DNA of 64,000 nucleotides from Stutzerimonas frequens. GTDB taxonomy: Bacteria; Pseudomonadota; Gammaproteobacteria; Pseudomonadales; Pseudomonadaceae. Shown here piece by piece: positions 1 to 11,259 of the stretch (its first letter is position 1; the number at the start of each line of letters is the position of its first letter). Below the pieces are notes generated by a model that saw only the letters and a list, made by a program, of their open reading frames with translations, had not been told where the DNA came from and made no database searches. The position numbers and the translations under genes were made by a program. The stretch is taken from NCBI RefSeq assembly GCF_024448335.1, contig NZ_JAMOHM010000001.1, positions 1 through 64,000 on the forward strand. Reading direction: 5' to 3'.

Positions 1-73
1 CCTTTCAACCGCTTTCGATCGACTCGACCGAAGCCACCAACAAAGCTCAACCACCGCCCTGCCAGCGCGGCGC

Positions 74-101
74 ATTCTACTCGAATCCGCCACCGATGCA
101 A
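74..101 (-). promoter_or_regulatory. Candidate rRNA promoter P2, directed leftwards
   Basis: Read on the minus strand, a -35 box TTGCAT (96-101) is separated by 16 bases from a -10 box TAGAAT (74-79), followed by a GC-rich discriminator (GCGCC). An A-rich tract lies just upstream of the -35 box, as in UP elements. It lies downstream of P1 in the same direction. Tandem strong promoters with 16-base spacers and GC-rich discriminators are typical of rRNA operons. The rRNA gene itself would lie left of base 1 and is not seen. Confidence 0.55.
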
Positions 102-168
102 CCCTTTTTTAGCTAACCTTTTGATTTACAAGAGGTTTTGCTTGAGGACTGCGCCGGAAGTGGTGCGC

Positions 169-196
169 ATTATAGGCACCTGAAAACAGCCGTCAA
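169..196 (-). promoter_or_regulatory. Candidate rRNA promoter P1, directed leftwards
   Basis: On the minus strand, TTGACG (191-196), a 16-base spacer and a perfect TATAAT (169-174) are followed by GCGCACC. The upstream bases (about 197-215) are A/T-rich and resemble an UP element. It begins 15 bases beyond the tyrS stop codon, and no gene follows before the window edge. In P. aeruginosa PAO1 tyrS is next to a 16S rRNA gene, which supports reading this as an rrn promoter. Transcription would start near base 162. Confidence 0.65.
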
Positions 197-210
197 CCGT
201 TTATTTCGTT

Positions 211-1410
211 TTATTCGGACTTCAGCGAAACACGAGCAAAGGACTTCTTTCCAGCCTGGCAGACATGTGCCACACCACGCCTGAACATGAAATCACGATC
301 CACGACCTGCCCGTCGACGCGCACCCCACCAGAGCCGAGCAGATCGCGCGCCATGGCGGCGTTCTTAACAAGCCCAGCCTTATTAAGAACAGCGGCAATC
401 GGCATGTCTATCTCCGAAACCAACTCAATCTCGGGCAAGTCCTCTGGCAGCTCGCCATCCTTCATTCTATTACCTGCCGAGCGATGAGCCGTCGCAGCCG
501 CTTCGTCGCCATGAAAACGCGCCACAATCTCTTCCGCCAGCTTGATCTTGATGTCACGCGGATTGGCTCCACGCTCAACGTCAGAGCGGAACTCGGCGAT
601 CTCTTCCTCCGAGCGGAAGCTGAGCAATTCGAAATACCGCCACATGAGCGAATCAGGAATCGACACCAGCTTGCTATACATCACACCGGGAGCCTCCTGA
701 ATCCCAACGTAATTCCCGAGCGACTTGGACATCTTCTTGACGCCATCCAAACCCTCCAACAGCGGCATAGTCACTACACACTGGGATGGCTGCCCGTACG
801 CCCGCTGCAACTCACGCCCCATGAGCAGGTTGAATTTCTGGTCTGTCCCGCCGAGCTCGATATCAGCTTTGAGCGCGACTGAGTCATAGCCCTGAACCAG
901 CGGATAGAGAAACTCATGGATGGCAATCGGCTGATTGGTCGAGTACCGCTTGCTGAAGTCGTCGCGCTCGAGCATGCGCGCGACGGTGTACTGCGAAGCC
1001 AGGCGTATGAAGTCCGCAGGCGACAGCTTATCCATCCATGCAGAGTTGAAAGCCACTTCCGTTCTTGCCGGATCCAGAATCTTGAAGACTTGAGCCTTAT
1101 AGGTCTCGGCATTCTCCAGCACCTGATCGCGCGTCAGCGGCGGCCTCGTGGCACTTTTGCCACTTGGGTCACCAATCATCCCGGTGAAATCACCTATAAG
1201 GAAGACCACCTGATGCCCCAAATCCTGGAGCTGACGCATCTTGTTGATCAGTACTGTGTGACCGAGGTGAAGATCGGGAGCCGTCGGATCGAATCCAGCC
1301 TTGACGCGCAGCGGCTCGCCTCGCTCGAGCTTAGCGATTAGCTCAGACTCGACGAGCACCTCATCAGCGCCTCTCTTGATCACCGATAGCTGCTCTTGAA
1401 CCGACTTCAT
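211..1410 (-). CDS. tyrS: Tyrosyl-tRNA synthetase
   Basis: Charges tRNA-Tyr with tyrosine in the cytoplasm. The 399-residue protein is a class I aminoacyl-tRNA synthetase. The HIGH-type motif is HLGH at about residues 48-51, the signature KMSKS is present near residue 230, and an S4-like RNA-binding domain lies at the C terminus ([14 protein letters not shown] onward). This matches the TyrZ-like, roughly 400-residue form found in pseudomonads. An in-frame ATG 18 bases upstream (1428) is possible, but MKSVQEQ at 1410 fits the family start better. It is divergent from the M23 peptidase gene. Confidence 0.97.
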   Translation of the reverse strand: MKSVQEQLSVIKRGADEVLVESELIAKLERGEPLRVKAGFDPTAPDLHLGHTVLINKMRQLQDLGHQVVFLIGDFTGMIGDPSGKSATRPPLTRDQVLENAETYKAQVFKILDPARTEVAFNSAWMDKLSPADFIRLASQYTVARMLERDDFSKRYSTNQPIAIHEFLYPLVQGYDSVALKADIELGGTDQKFNLLMGRELQRAYGQPSQCVVTMPLLEGLDGVKKMSKSLGNYVGIQEAPGVMYSKLVSIPDSLMWRYFELLSFRSEEEIAEFRSDVERGANPRDIKIKLAEEIVARFHGDEAAATAHRSAGNRMKDGELPEDLPEIELVSEIDMPIAAVLNKAGLVKNAAMARDLLGSGGVRVDGQVVDRDFMFRRGVAHVCQAGKKSFARVSLKSE

Positions 1411-1579
1411 GGCAATGCCCCGTACCATTTATTAAAGGGCGACAACCTTACAATATCGCAGGCCGTTTACAAACCACGGGCCCGAACCGACCGACAGCTC
1501 ACCCGCCGCAAGGGTTGCTTCATCAGGGCTTTGCTTATATTTTAGACAGTTATTTCCCGTTCAAAATGCCAGACGCCGA

Positions 1580-4086
<2,507 letters not shown>

Positions 4087-4095
4087 GCCCAAACG

Positions 4096-4122
4096 AAAAC
4101 GCCGTGCATAGCACGGCGTTTT
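4096..4122. terminator. Bidirectional intrinsic terminator between anmK and erpA
   Basis: A perfect 12-base-pair stem (4096-4107 with 4111-4122) has a three-base loop. A-rich and T-rich ends make it a terminator on both strands. It sits between the convergent genes anmK and erpA. Confidence 0.9.
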
Positions 4123-4139
4123 CCTTGCGGCACCAGCAC

Positions 4140-4490
4140 TCAGATCGAGAAGGACTGGCCACATCCGCAGGTAGTAGTCGCGTTCGGATTCTTTATAACG
4201 AAACGAGAACCTTCCAACCCCTCCTGGTAATCGACTTCCGCACCAGCCAGGTATTGGTAGCTCATGGGATCTACCACCAAACTCACGCCCTCTCGCTCGA
4301 TCACGGTGTCGTCATCGGCGATGTCCTCGTCAAACGTGAAGCCGTACTGGAAACCCGAGCAGCCCCCTCCGGTAACGAAGACACGCAGCTTCAAGCGCGG
4401 ATTGCCTTCCTCGTCGACGAGGCTCTTCACCTTGCTCGCAGCCCCCTGACTGAACTGGATGGCGGTGGGCGTGAAGGATTCGACACTCAT
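4140..4490 (-). CDS. erpA: Iron-sulfur cluster insertion protein ErpA
   Basis: A-type carrier that delivers [4Fe-4S] clusters to apo-proteins, for example in isoprenoid synthesis and respiration. The 116-residue protein has the three conserved cysteines: one in [11 protein letters not shown] and two in the C-terminal [10 protein letters not shown] clear AGGAG lies a few bases before the ATG. It is convergent with anmK. IscA is a paralogue, but the length, solitary position and erpA-argC order match ErpA (PA0665). Confidence 0.95.
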   Translation of the reverse strand: MSVESFTPTAIQFSQGAASKVKSLVDEEGNPRLKLRVFVTGGGCSGFQYGFTFDEDIADDDTVIEREGVSLVVDPMSYQYLAGAEVDYQEGLEGSRFVIKNPNATTTCGCGQSFSI

Positions 4491-4532
4491 TGGGTTCTCC
4501 TGGCGTAAAACGCCCTACTGCGTTGACGGTGC

Positions 4533-4562
4533 ATTATCGGCTTTCCCGACAAAACCGGTCAA
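4533..4562 (-). promoter_or_regulatory. Candidate sigma-70 promoter of erpA
   Basis: On the minus strand, TTGACC (4557-4562), an 18-base spacer and GATAAT (4533-4538) lie 43 bases before the erpA start codon. No other gene lies between argC and erpA. Found by eye. Confidence 0.5.
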
Positions 4563-4600
4563 CTATTCGACATGCCCAGTCGGTCGGGCACGACACGTCA

Positions 4601-5635
4601 TCAGGGTAACAAGGCTACATTGCCAAGGCCTGTACGCTCGTCCAGGCCAAACAGGATATTCATGTTCTGCACGGCCTGACCCGAAGCGCCCTTCACCAGA
4701 TTGTCGATCACCGACAGCACAACCGCCAAGTCGCCGTCCTGAGGGCGATGAACAGCAATCCTGCAAACATTCGCCCCACGCACACTGCGCGTCTCGGGGT
4801 GGCTCCCGGCAGGCATTACGTCGACAAACGGTTCATTGGCATAACGCTGCTCATACAGCTTCTGCAGATCGACCGATGCGTCAGTCACCGTTGCGTATAG
4901 CGTGGCGTGAATACCGCGAATCATCGGTGTCAGATGCGGGACAAAGGTGAGTCCGACATCAGCATTGGCGGCCCGGCGCAGGCCTTGGCTGATCTCGGGA
5001 AGGTGCCGGTGACCTTTCACCCCATAGGCCATCATGCTTTCGCCTGCCTCGGCGAACAAGGAGCCGATCTTCGCCGCACGGCCGGCACCGCTGACACCCG
5101 ACTTACAGTCTGCAATCAAACGCGACGCGTCGGCCAGCCCTTGCTCGAGCAGAGGAATGAAACCAAGTTGCGTAGCCGTGGGATAACAACCAGGAACGGC
5201 AATGAGCCGTGCGGTCTTTATCTGCTCCCGGTTGACCTCCGGCAAACCGTACACCGCCTCAGGTAGCAGCTCGGGCGCCCCGTGAGGCTGGCCGTACCAT
5301 TTGGCCCATTCGTCTGCATCCTGCAATCGGAAATCAGCAGAGAGGTCAATGACACGGGTACCGGCTGCTAGAAGCTCACCGGCAAGCGCGTGCGCCACAC
5401 CATGCGGCGTAGCGAAAAACACCACATCACAGTCGCCCAGCGTGGTCGTGTCGGGAACGCTGAAAGCAAGGCCATCATAGTGGCCTCGCAGGTTCGGATA
5501 CATGTCAGTCACCTTGACGCCATTCTCTGAGCGAGAAGTGATGACTGCCACTTCGGCCTGCGGATGCTGGGCGAGCAGGCGAAGCAACTCCACGCCCGTA
5601 TAGCCTGTGCCGCCAACGATACCGACCTTGATCAT
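4601..5635 (-). CDS. argC: N-acetyl-gamma-glutamyl-phosphate reductase
   Basis: Third step of arginine synthesis: NADPH-dependent reduction of N-acetylglutamyl phosphate to the semialdehyde. The 344-residue protein has the nucleotide-binding [17 protein letters not shown] at its N terminus and the active-site cysteine in [12 protein letters not shown] at about residue 149. The length is that of the long-form (type 1) family. It is divergent from hemJ and upstream of erpA, with its own downstream gap of about 110 bases. Confidence 0.97.
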   Translation of the reverse strand: MIKVGIVGGTGYTGVELLRLLAQHPQAEVAVITSRSENGVKVTDMYPNLRGHYDGLAFSVPDTTTLGDCDVVFFATPHGVAHALAGELLAAGTRVIDLSADFRLQDADEWAKWYGQPHGAPELLPEAVYGLPEVNREQIKTARLIAVPGCYPTATQLGFIPLLEQGLADASRLIADCKSGVSGAGRAAKIGSLFAEAGESMMAYGVKGHRHLPEISQGLRRAANADVGLTFVPHLTPMIRGIHATLYATVTDASVDLQKLYEQRYANEPFVDVMPAGSHPETRSVRGANVCRIAVHRPQDGDLAVVLSVIDNLVKGASGQAVQNMNILFGLDERTGLGNVALLP

Positions 5636-5764
5636 GCCCTGCCCTCAACTGGATCCAGAAAGAACGCGATGATAAAGCTGCTTTGGTTTCGGGCCAACCG
5701 CCGGGATGACGGGCCTTTCCCCAGCCTCTAATATCGACGCACCTGTCCTTGAAGGATTCAATCG

Positions 5765-6193
5765 ATGCTTTACCTCTGGCTCAAAGCGCTGCACATCGTT
5801 GCGGTGGTCTGTTGGTTCGCCGGCTTATTCTACCTGCCCCGGCTATTCGTCTATCACGCAATGAGCGAAGACCAGCCTAGTCGGGAGCGTTTCAAGGTGA
5901 TGGAACGCAAGCTGTATCGCGGCATCATGCTGCCATCGATGATCGCGACCCTTGGTTTAGGGATATGGATGATCGTGCTCAACCCTAGTCTGTTCAGTAC
6001 CGGCGGCTGGCTGCATGCAAAACTAGCATTGGTGGCGCTCCTGATCGGCTATCACCACATCTGCGGCGCCCAACTCAAGCGCTTCGCCCGTGACGAGAAC
6101 ATGCGCGGCCATGTGTTCTATCGCTGGTTCAACGAAGTGCCAGTCCTGTTCCTTGTCGCCATCGTCATTCTGGTCGTAGTCAGGCCGTTCTGA
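5765..6193 (+). CDS. hemJ: HemJ-type protoporphyrinogen IX oxidase
   Basis: Small membrane enzyme that oxidises protoporphyrinogen IX to protoporphyrin IX, the next-to-last step of haem synthesis, in bacteria lacking HemG or HemY. The 142-residue protein has four predicted membrane helices. The conserved histidine in LHIVAVVCWFAGLFYLPRL lies in the first helix, and the motif AKLALVALLIGYHH follows. Family members are 140-150 residues. It is divergent from argC. Confidence 0.88.
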   Translation: MLYLWLKALHIVAVVCWFAGLFYLPRLFVYHAMSEDQPSRERFKVMERKLYRGIMLPSMIATLGLGIWMIVLNPSLFSTGGWLHAKLALVALLIGYHHICGAQLKRFARDENMRGHVFYRWFNEVPVLFLVAIVILVVVRPF

Positions 6194-6249
6194 TCTCCCG
6201 AAGAGAATCTGTTATCCGGCGCAGAGTCCTGATTGAGCCACCTTGCCCA

Positions 6250-6278
6250 GGCGAGAACAGCGCTCTACTGTTCTCGCC
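6250..6278. repeat. Perfect 11-bp inverted repeat before the DUF805 gene
   Basis: Bases 6250-6260 (GGCGAGAACAG) pair exactly with 6268-6278 across a seven-base loop. No T-tract follows on either strand, so it is not a standard terminator. It ends 26 bases before the start of the downstream gene. It could be an RNA hairpin in the 5' leader, a weak terminator of hemJ or an operator. Confidence 0.6.
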
Positions 6279-6304
6279 CAACAACGTCGTGACATGGATG
6301 CCGC

Positions 6305-7243
6305 ATGCAAGAAGCTCAGTACAGAATCGTCTTCAAAGGCGAGCTTGAATCCGGGATGAATCAGCAGACCGTCAAGGAAAACCTGGCGGCGTTGTTCAAA
6401 ACCGACACCGGCAAGATCGACAAGCTTTTCGGCGGGGAGGCCACGGTCCTCAAGCGCCGACTCACCAGGACGGAGGCGGATAAGTACCTTGCCGCACTGC
6501 AGCGTGCCGGGGCAAAGGCCCACAAGGCTCAGGAGCAGCCCGCCCGAGAGCTCAGCCTGGTGCAGATGCACGAGGATACCGCTAACCCGACTGACCAGGC
6601 CGTAGTCGGGACCATGGAATGCCCGAAGTGCGGCCATGTGCAGGAGCGAGCCTCCATCTGCCAGGCGTGCGGCATTGTTTTCGATAAGTATCTGGCTCGC
6701 CAGTCGTTACTACAGCAGAACATGCCCTCTACTGCCGCGCCCCCGAACTCGCCCTATGCGCCGCCAGCTGCCGACGTTGATGAAACCCTGCCGCTGCACG
6801 GCGAACTCAAACCCCTTTCGGTGTCAGGGCGGATCGGACGCCTGCGCTATCTCGCGTGGTCGATGGCCATCATGTTCGCCGGAGCTGGGCTGTTCGGGCT
6901 CGCGGCCATCATCATGGCCATGTCACCTACCGCCGGCCTGGTTTGCATGGCTCTGGCAGGCGTTGCGATCGCGGTCGTCAGCGTGCTGATCGGCGTACAG
7001 CGTCTGCATGATTTTGGCTGGTCCGGCTGGTTGATTCTGCTGAACCTGGTGCCTGTCATAGGCAGCCTCTTTCCCTTCGCCATGCTACTGGTGCCAGGCA
7101 CCAAGGAAGCCAATCGATATGGGTCGCCGCCTCCCCCTAACAGTCGCGCCGTGAAGTTACTCGCCGCGCTGTGGCTGGTACTGATCCTTGTCGGTGTGGC
7201 AGCGGTACCGACGCTGCTGAGCCTGTCCCGCGAAATAGGCTGA
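6305..7243 (+). CDS. DUF805 membrane protein with N-terminal cytoplasmic domain and zinc ribbon
   Basis: Function unknown. The 312-residue protein has three parts. Residues 1-80 look like a small alpha/beta domain (YRIVFKGELESG... ADKYLAALQRAGAKAH), as seen in other pseudomonad membrane proteins. At about residue 105 there is a zinc-ribbon with two CxxC pairs (CPKCGHV and CQACGIVF). The C-terminal part is DUF805, with about four membrane helices and the typical RIGRLRYLAW and VQRLHDFGWSGW motifs. DUF805 proteins are often 110-130 residues long, so the N-terminal half is an added cytoplasmic module. It is convergent with the AAA ATPase gene. Confidence 0.75.
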   Translation: MQEAQYRIVFKGELESGMNQQTVKENLAALFKTDTGKIDKLFGGEATVLKRRLTRTEADKYLAALQRAGAKAHKAQEQPARELSLVQMHEDTANPTDQAVVGTMECPKCGHVQERASICQACGIVFDKYLARQSLLQQNMPSTAAPPNSPYAPPAADVDETLPLHGELKPLSVSGRIGRLRYLAWSMAIMFAGAGLFGLAAIIMAMSPTAGLVCMALAGVAIAVVSVLIGVQRLHDFGWSGWLILLNLVPVIGSLFPFAMLLVPGTKEANRYGSPPPPNSRAVKLLAALWLVLILVGVAAVPTLLSLSREIG

Positions 7244-7259
7244 TGAAGGCCCACGTAGC

Positions 7260-8735
7260 TTAGTCGGCGCACACTGTCCGCCCGCTCGCCCACTGGCGTA
7301 GCGCCGCGAGCTCTTCGGCCATGACAACCGATAGCGGCGAGGTGGTGCGGATGCAATCGAGCAACATGGCCTGATCGACCTGTCGCTGTTGTGCCTGCGC
7401 CGCGTAGACCGCACTCACGACCACCTGCTCGATCTCGGCACCAGAGAAACCATCGCTGGCTTCGGCCAGCGATGCAAGCGCCAATGTGTCGGGTGCCAGC
7501 TCTCGCCGTTCGAGATGGATGCGAAATATGTCGATGCGTGTGGCCGCATCCGGCAAGTCGACGAAGAATAGTTCGTCGAAACGCCCCTTTCGCAGCAGTT
7601 CGGGGGGCAGCCGCTTGATCGCATTGGCAGTGGCGACCAGAAAGACCGGCGCAGCGCGCTCAGCCATCCAGGTCAACAGCGTGCCCAGCACTCGCTGGCT
7701 AACCCCGCCATCCATATCTCCGACTGCCAACCCTTTTTCGATCTCATCCATCCATAGCACGCACGGCGCCATCTGTTCGGCCAGCGCAAGTGCTTCCCGC
7801 AAATTGCGCTCGGTTTCCCCGAAATACTTGTTGTACAGGCAGGCAAAATCCAGGCGCAGCAGTGGCAGCCCCCACAGCCCCGCTACGGCCTTGGCGGCCA
7901 GACTCTTGCCGCCACCCTGGACGCCGACGAGCATGACGCCGCGCGGCCGGTCGTCGGTCTCGGACAAGAACGCCGCCTGGCGCGCCGCCAGCCAGCGCTT
8001 GAAGTTCCCCAGACCGCCGACTTCCGCGAAGCGGGCCGTCTCGTGTTCGAAGCCCAGCACACCGTCCAGATCCAGCAACTGGAACTTGCTGCGATTGAGC
8101 TCCGGAAGATCTTCCTGAGTAATGGCGCCGTCATCGCAGATCAGGTTCCGCGCCAGTGCGCGCGCCTCGGCATGGCTCAGACCTCGTAGGTTCTTCACGA
8201 CCTGCTGCAACGTACGGTTATCCGTACGCACCCGCGCGCCACGGTTGCGTTCGCTCCAGCGGGTCGCTTCCTCGCGGACGATGGCCAGCAGCTCCTCCTC
8301 GACAGGCAGGGACAGGCTGAAGCGAGACGAGTAACGCTGTACCTCCGGCGGAAGCTTGAGCGCATGGGATACCAGCACGACCGTAGGCGCCGAGGACGAC
8401 TCCTTCATCGCGATGTCCTTGAGCAGGCGGACCAGGACAGGATCATCGAGATAGGGGTGCAGATCGCAGAACACGTAAAGATTGGCGAGTGGATCATGCT
8501 TCACCAGTTCCAGTGCGCTTGCGGGCTTGCGGCTGTCTTCTCCGCCGTGCAGCTCCCCACCAAACGCCAGGTGCCGCAGTCCTTCGGTGGCAGCCCAGAC
8601 ATACAGGCCCACACCGCGCCGAACGGCAAGCCCGGTCAACGTCTCGAGCACTCTCCGCTCATCCCACGACTCGACCAGCACCAGCTTGACCCGCGACTCC
8701 AGGACCAGGCCCAGATCATGAATATCGTTTCTCAC
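7260..8735 (-). CDS. AAA-family ATPase
   Basis: Predicted cytoplasmic AAA+ ATPase, substrate unknown. Starting from a GTG at 8733-8735 with AGGGAG upstream, the product has 491 residues. The N-terminal half is family-specific and resembles a degenerate AAA fold (VLVSHALKLPPEV). The C-terminal half is a canonical AAA module: Walker A GVQGGGKS, Walker B VLWMDEIEKG, sensor ATANAIKRLPPELLRKGRFDE with an arginine finger, and a lid with GFSGAEIEQ. An ATG 66 bases upstream gives a longer frame but lacks a good ribosome site. PAO1 has a similar gene (PA0657) at this place. Confidence 0.82.
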   Translation of the reverse strand: MRNDIHDLGLVLESRVKLVLVESWDERRVLETLTGLAVRRGVGLYVWAATEGLRHLAFGGELHGGEDSRKPASALELVKHDPLANLYVFCDLHPYLDDPVLVRLLKDIAMKESSSAPTVVLVSHALKLPPEVQRYSSRFSLSLPVEEELLAIVREEATRWSERNRGARVRTDNRTLQQVVKNLRGLSHAEARALARNLICDDGAITQEDLPELNRSKFQLLDLDGVLGFEHETARFAEVGGLGNFKRWLAARQAAFLSETDDRPRGVMLVGVQGGGKSLAAKAVAGLWGLPLLRLDFACLYNKYFGETERNLREALALAEQMAPCVLWMDEIEKGLAVGDMDGGVSQRVLGTLLTWMAERAAPVFLVATANAIKRLPPELLRKGRFDELFFVDLPDAATRIDIFRIHLERRELAPDTLALASLAEASDGFSGAEIEQVVVSAVYAAQAQQRQVDQAMLLDCIRTTSPLSVVMAEELAALRQWASGRTVCAD

Positions 8736-8812
8736 GCCATCTCCCTGTGCAGGCTCACTCCGGCCTGGATGCCCTGATACACTGTGCGACCGATCTCCCA
8801 CGGAGAACCGTC

Positions 8813-9154
8813 ATGGATTGTCTTTTTTGCAAGATCGTGGTCGGGGAAATTCCCGCGCGCAAGCTCTATGAAGACGATCAGATTATCGCCTTCCACGATA
8901 TCGCCGCTCAGGCACCAGTACACTTTCTGCTGATTCCGAAGAAGCACATCGCCACGCTGCACGACCTAGACGCGGAGACGGACAACGCGCTGGCAGGGCA
9001 TATGCTTTTCACCGCCCAACGACTGGCCAGTGAGCAAGGGTGTCAGGACGGCTTTCGGGTGGTCGTCAATTGCAACGACTTGGGTGGCCAGACGGTCCAT
9101 CACATCCATATGCACGTGTTGGGAAAACGTCAGATGCATTGGCCGCCCGGCTGA
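8813..9154 (+). CDS. HIT family nucleotide phosphoramidase (HinT-like)
   Basis: Histidine-triad purine nucleoside phosphoramidase or AMP-lysine hydrolase, cytoplasmic. The 113-residue protein begins [15 protein letters not shown], as HinT proteins do, and carries the catalytic triad HIHMHVLG near the C terminus. GGAGAACCGTC before the ATG at 8813 supports this start over an in-frame ATG 66 bases upstream. It is divergent from the AAA ATPase gene, with 77 bases between their starts. Confidence 0.92.
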   Translation: MDCLFCKIVVGEIPARKLYEDDQIIAFHDIAAQAPVHFLLIPKKHIATLHDLDAETDNALAGHMLFTAQRLASEQGCQDGFRVVVNCNDLGGQTVHHIHMHVLGKRQMHWPPG

Positions 9155-9215
9155 CGGCCGCACTGATAAAGTTATCCATAACCTCGTTATCGGCCTCACC
9201 TCTCCAGGAGGAACC

Positions 9216-9863
9216 ATGTCCAGCCAACGTCACTACTCCCCAGCCGACCGTCTCTTGATGCAGGCCGACGCCGCGCTCCGTACCTTGCTACCGTTTAGCG
9301 GGCAGCCATCGAGGCCTTCTCCGGCCGTGCTGAAGAACGATAGCGAACTCACCGAGAGCGAAACACGGCACGTCGCCGGACTGATGCGCATCAACCATAC
9401 CGGCGAAGTCTGCGCCCAGGCGCTGTATCAGGGACAGGCGCTGACGGCGCGGTTGCCGCAGGTACGTCAGGCAATGGAACAGGCCGCGGACGAAGAAATC
9501 GATCACCTGGCCTGGTGTGAACAACGGATACGACAACTGGGCAGTCATACCAGCGTGCTCAACCCGCTGTTCTACGGGCTGTCCTTCGGGATCGGCGCAT
9601 CCGCCGGGCTGATCAGCGATCGCATCAGCCTCGGCTTCGTCGCCGCCACCGAAGATCAGGTCTGCAAGCATCTGGACGAGCACCTTGGCCAGCTGCCGGC
9701 GGGGGACGACAAGTCGCGGGCCATTCTCGAACAGATGCGCGAGGACGAAGCGCAGCACTCGACGGCAGCCATCGAGGCTGGCGGCCTGCGGTTTCCAGCC
9801 CCGATCAAGTTCGGCATGAGCCTGATGTCCAAGGTCATGACCAAAGCCACTTATCGAATCTAA
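9216..9863 (+). CDS. coq7: Ubiquinone hydroxylase Coq7 (demethoxyubiquinol hydroxylase)
   Basis: Di-iron monooxygenase for the last ring hydroxylation in ubiquinone synthesis, replacing UbiF. The 215-residue protein contains the iron ligands as E-x6-type and ExxH motifs: [26 protein letters not shown] and REDEAQHST. The ATG at 9216 is preceded by CCAGGAGG at good spacing, and the protein starts [14 protein letters not shown]. In PAO1 coq7 (PA0655) is next to speD. Here the next gene is the OsmC protein directly. Confidence 0.94.
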   Translation: MSSQRHYSPADRLLMQADAALRTLLPFSGQPSRPSPAVLKNDSELTESETRHVAGLMRINHTGEVCAQALYQGQALTARLPQVRQAMEQAADEEIDHLAWCEQRIRQLGSHTSVLNPLFYGLSFGIGASAGLISDRISLGFVAATEDQVCKHLDEHLGQLPAGDDKSRAILEQMREDEAQHSTAAIEAGGLRFPAPIKFGMSLMSKVMTKATYRI

Positions 9864-9870
9864 CCGGACC

Positions 9871-9902
9871 AGCCAGGTTCATGGAACTCACGAGACCTGG
9901 CT
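9871..9902. repeat. Inverted repeat between coq7 and osmC, possible weak terminator
   Basis: AGCCAGGT (9871-9878) and ACCTGGCT (9895-9902) form an 8-bp stem with a 16-base loop, just after the coq7 stop and in the gap of two convergent genes. There is no T-tract, so terminator function is uncertain. Confidence 0.4.
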
Positions 9903-9940
9903 CGGCAATACAGCCAACCGAACGGGCCGGTGCAAACGGC

Positions 9941-10363
9941 TCATCCCAGCTCGACGATTTCGTATGAGTGGCTGATCTCCACACCTGCGCGACCGAGCAT
10001 GATGGATGCCGAGCAGTATTTCTCGGCCGATAGCTCAACCGCCCGCTTGACGTGCGCCTCCTTCAAGCCGCGTCCCTTGACGACGAAGCGCAAATGGATG
10101 CGCGTGAATACCTTCGGATCCTCCGACGCCCGCTCGGCTTCCACGAAGGCTTCACAACTTTCCACCGCCTGGCGGGACTTCTTGAGGATGCTGACCACAT
10201 CGAAGTTGCTGCAACCGCCAAGGCCCAGCAGCAACATCTCCATCGGTCGCACCCCGAGATTGCGACCACCGCTCTCGGGCGGTCCGTCCATCACGACGAC
10301 ATGGCCGCTGCCAGACTCACCGAGAAACATGGCGCCATCGACCCATTGAATGCGCGCTTTCAT
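9941..10363 (-). CDS. OsmC family protein (YhfA-like)
   Basis: Member of the OsmC/Ohr fold, whose characterised members reduce organic peroxides using two cysteines. The 140-residue protein has the two candidate cysteines in LLGLGGCSNFDVVSIL (about residue 53) and EKYCSASIML (about residue 116). The ATG at 10363 has GGAG seven bases upstream and starts MKARIQW. A second ATG 12 bases earlier is less likely. It is divergent from vfr, as PA0653 is in PAO1. The natural substrate is not known. Confidence 0.88.
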   Translation of the reverse strand: MKARIQWVDGAMFLGESGSGHVVVMDGPPESGGRNLGVRPMEMLLLGLGGCSNFDVVSILKKSRQAVESCEAFVEAERASEDPKVFTRIHLRFVVKGRGLKEAHVKRAVELSAEKYCSASIMLGRAGVEISHSYEIVELG

Positions 10364-10575
10364 CGTCAGCTCCATAAAAAACAGGGCAAATAGCTTACCA
10401 TGGCCCTCAGGATCGGCCGCGACGGGGCACGCGACTAAAGGTGCGTTGACCCTCTCGTTTCGATTGTCGCAACTTGTTGCCGGCGCACCTGCGTCTGTTA
10501 AGCTGGCGATAGCTGAATGACAGCGACATATAACAATAATCAGCCTTTATTAAGTACTTATCCGGGACCCACAGC

Positions 10576-11220
10576 ATGGTAGCTATCACTCTTACGCCCA
10601 AGATAAAGAATATCGACAAGTTGCTCGCGCACTGCCATAGACGGCGGTACACGGCAAAAAGCACCATCATCTATGCTGGCGACCGTTGCGAGTCGCTATT
10701 TTTCATCGTCAAAGGCTCGGTCACCATTCTCATCGAGGACGATGACGGCCGCGAGATGATCATCGCGTACCTGAACGCTGGCGATTTCTTCGGAGAGATG
10801 GGGCTTTTCGAGAAAGAAGGTGCAGAAAAAGAACGCAGCGCCTGGGTTCGCGCGAAGACCGAATGCGAAGTGGCTGAACTGAGCTATGCAAAGTTCCGCG
10901 AGCTGACCCAGCAAGACCCGGATATCCTCTACGCACTCGGCAGCCAGATGGCCGAGCGTCTACGCAATACCACGCGCAAGGTGGGCGATTTGGCGTTTCT
11001 CGATGTCACCGGCCGTGTCGCGCGCACGCTACTCGATCTGTGCAAACAGCCGGATGCGATGACTCATCCCGACGGCATGCAGATCAAGATTACCCGCCAG
11101 GAAATCGGCCGAATCGTTGGTTGTTCCCGGGAAATGGTCGGGCGAGTGCTCAAGAGTCTGGAGTCGCAAGGTCTTGTCTATGTGAAAGGCAAGACCATGG
11201 TGGTGTTCGGCACCCGCTGA
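10576..11220 (+). CDS. vfr: cAMP-binding global regulator Vfr (CRP family)
   Basis: Transcription factor of the CRP/FNR family, which in pseudomonads controls virulence, motility and related functions in response to cAMP. The 214-residue protein has a cyclic-nucleotide-binding domain (about residues 15-130) with the phosphate-binding cassette [10 protein letters not shown]...ERSAWVRA, including the Arg-Ser pair that contacts cAMP. A helix-turn-helix lies at about 168-190 ([24 protein letters not shown]). Length and sequence match Vfr/Crp closely. It is convergent with trpC. Confidence 0.96.
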   Translation: MVAITLTPKIKNIDKLLAHCHRRRYTAKSTIIYAGDRCESLFFIVKGSVTILIEDDDGREMIIAYLNAGDFFGEMGLFEKEGAEKERSAWVRAKTECEVAELSYAKFRELTQQDPDILYALGSQMAERLRNTTRKVGDLAFLDVTGRVARTLLDLCKQPDAMTHPDGMQIKITRQEIGRIVGCSREMVGRVLKSLESQGLVYVKGKTMVVFGTR

Positions 11221-11232
11221 CCGAGGCCACAG

Positions 11233-11259
11233 CGCCTGCCTGCGCAACGCAGGCAGGCG
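11233..11259. terminator. Strong hairpin between vfr and trpC, likely bidirectional terminator
   Basis: A perfect 12-bp stem (11233-11244 with 11248-11259) with loop CAA ends exactly next to the trpC stop codon. The T-tract is poor, but the position between convergent genes fits termination on both strands. Confidence 0.65.
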
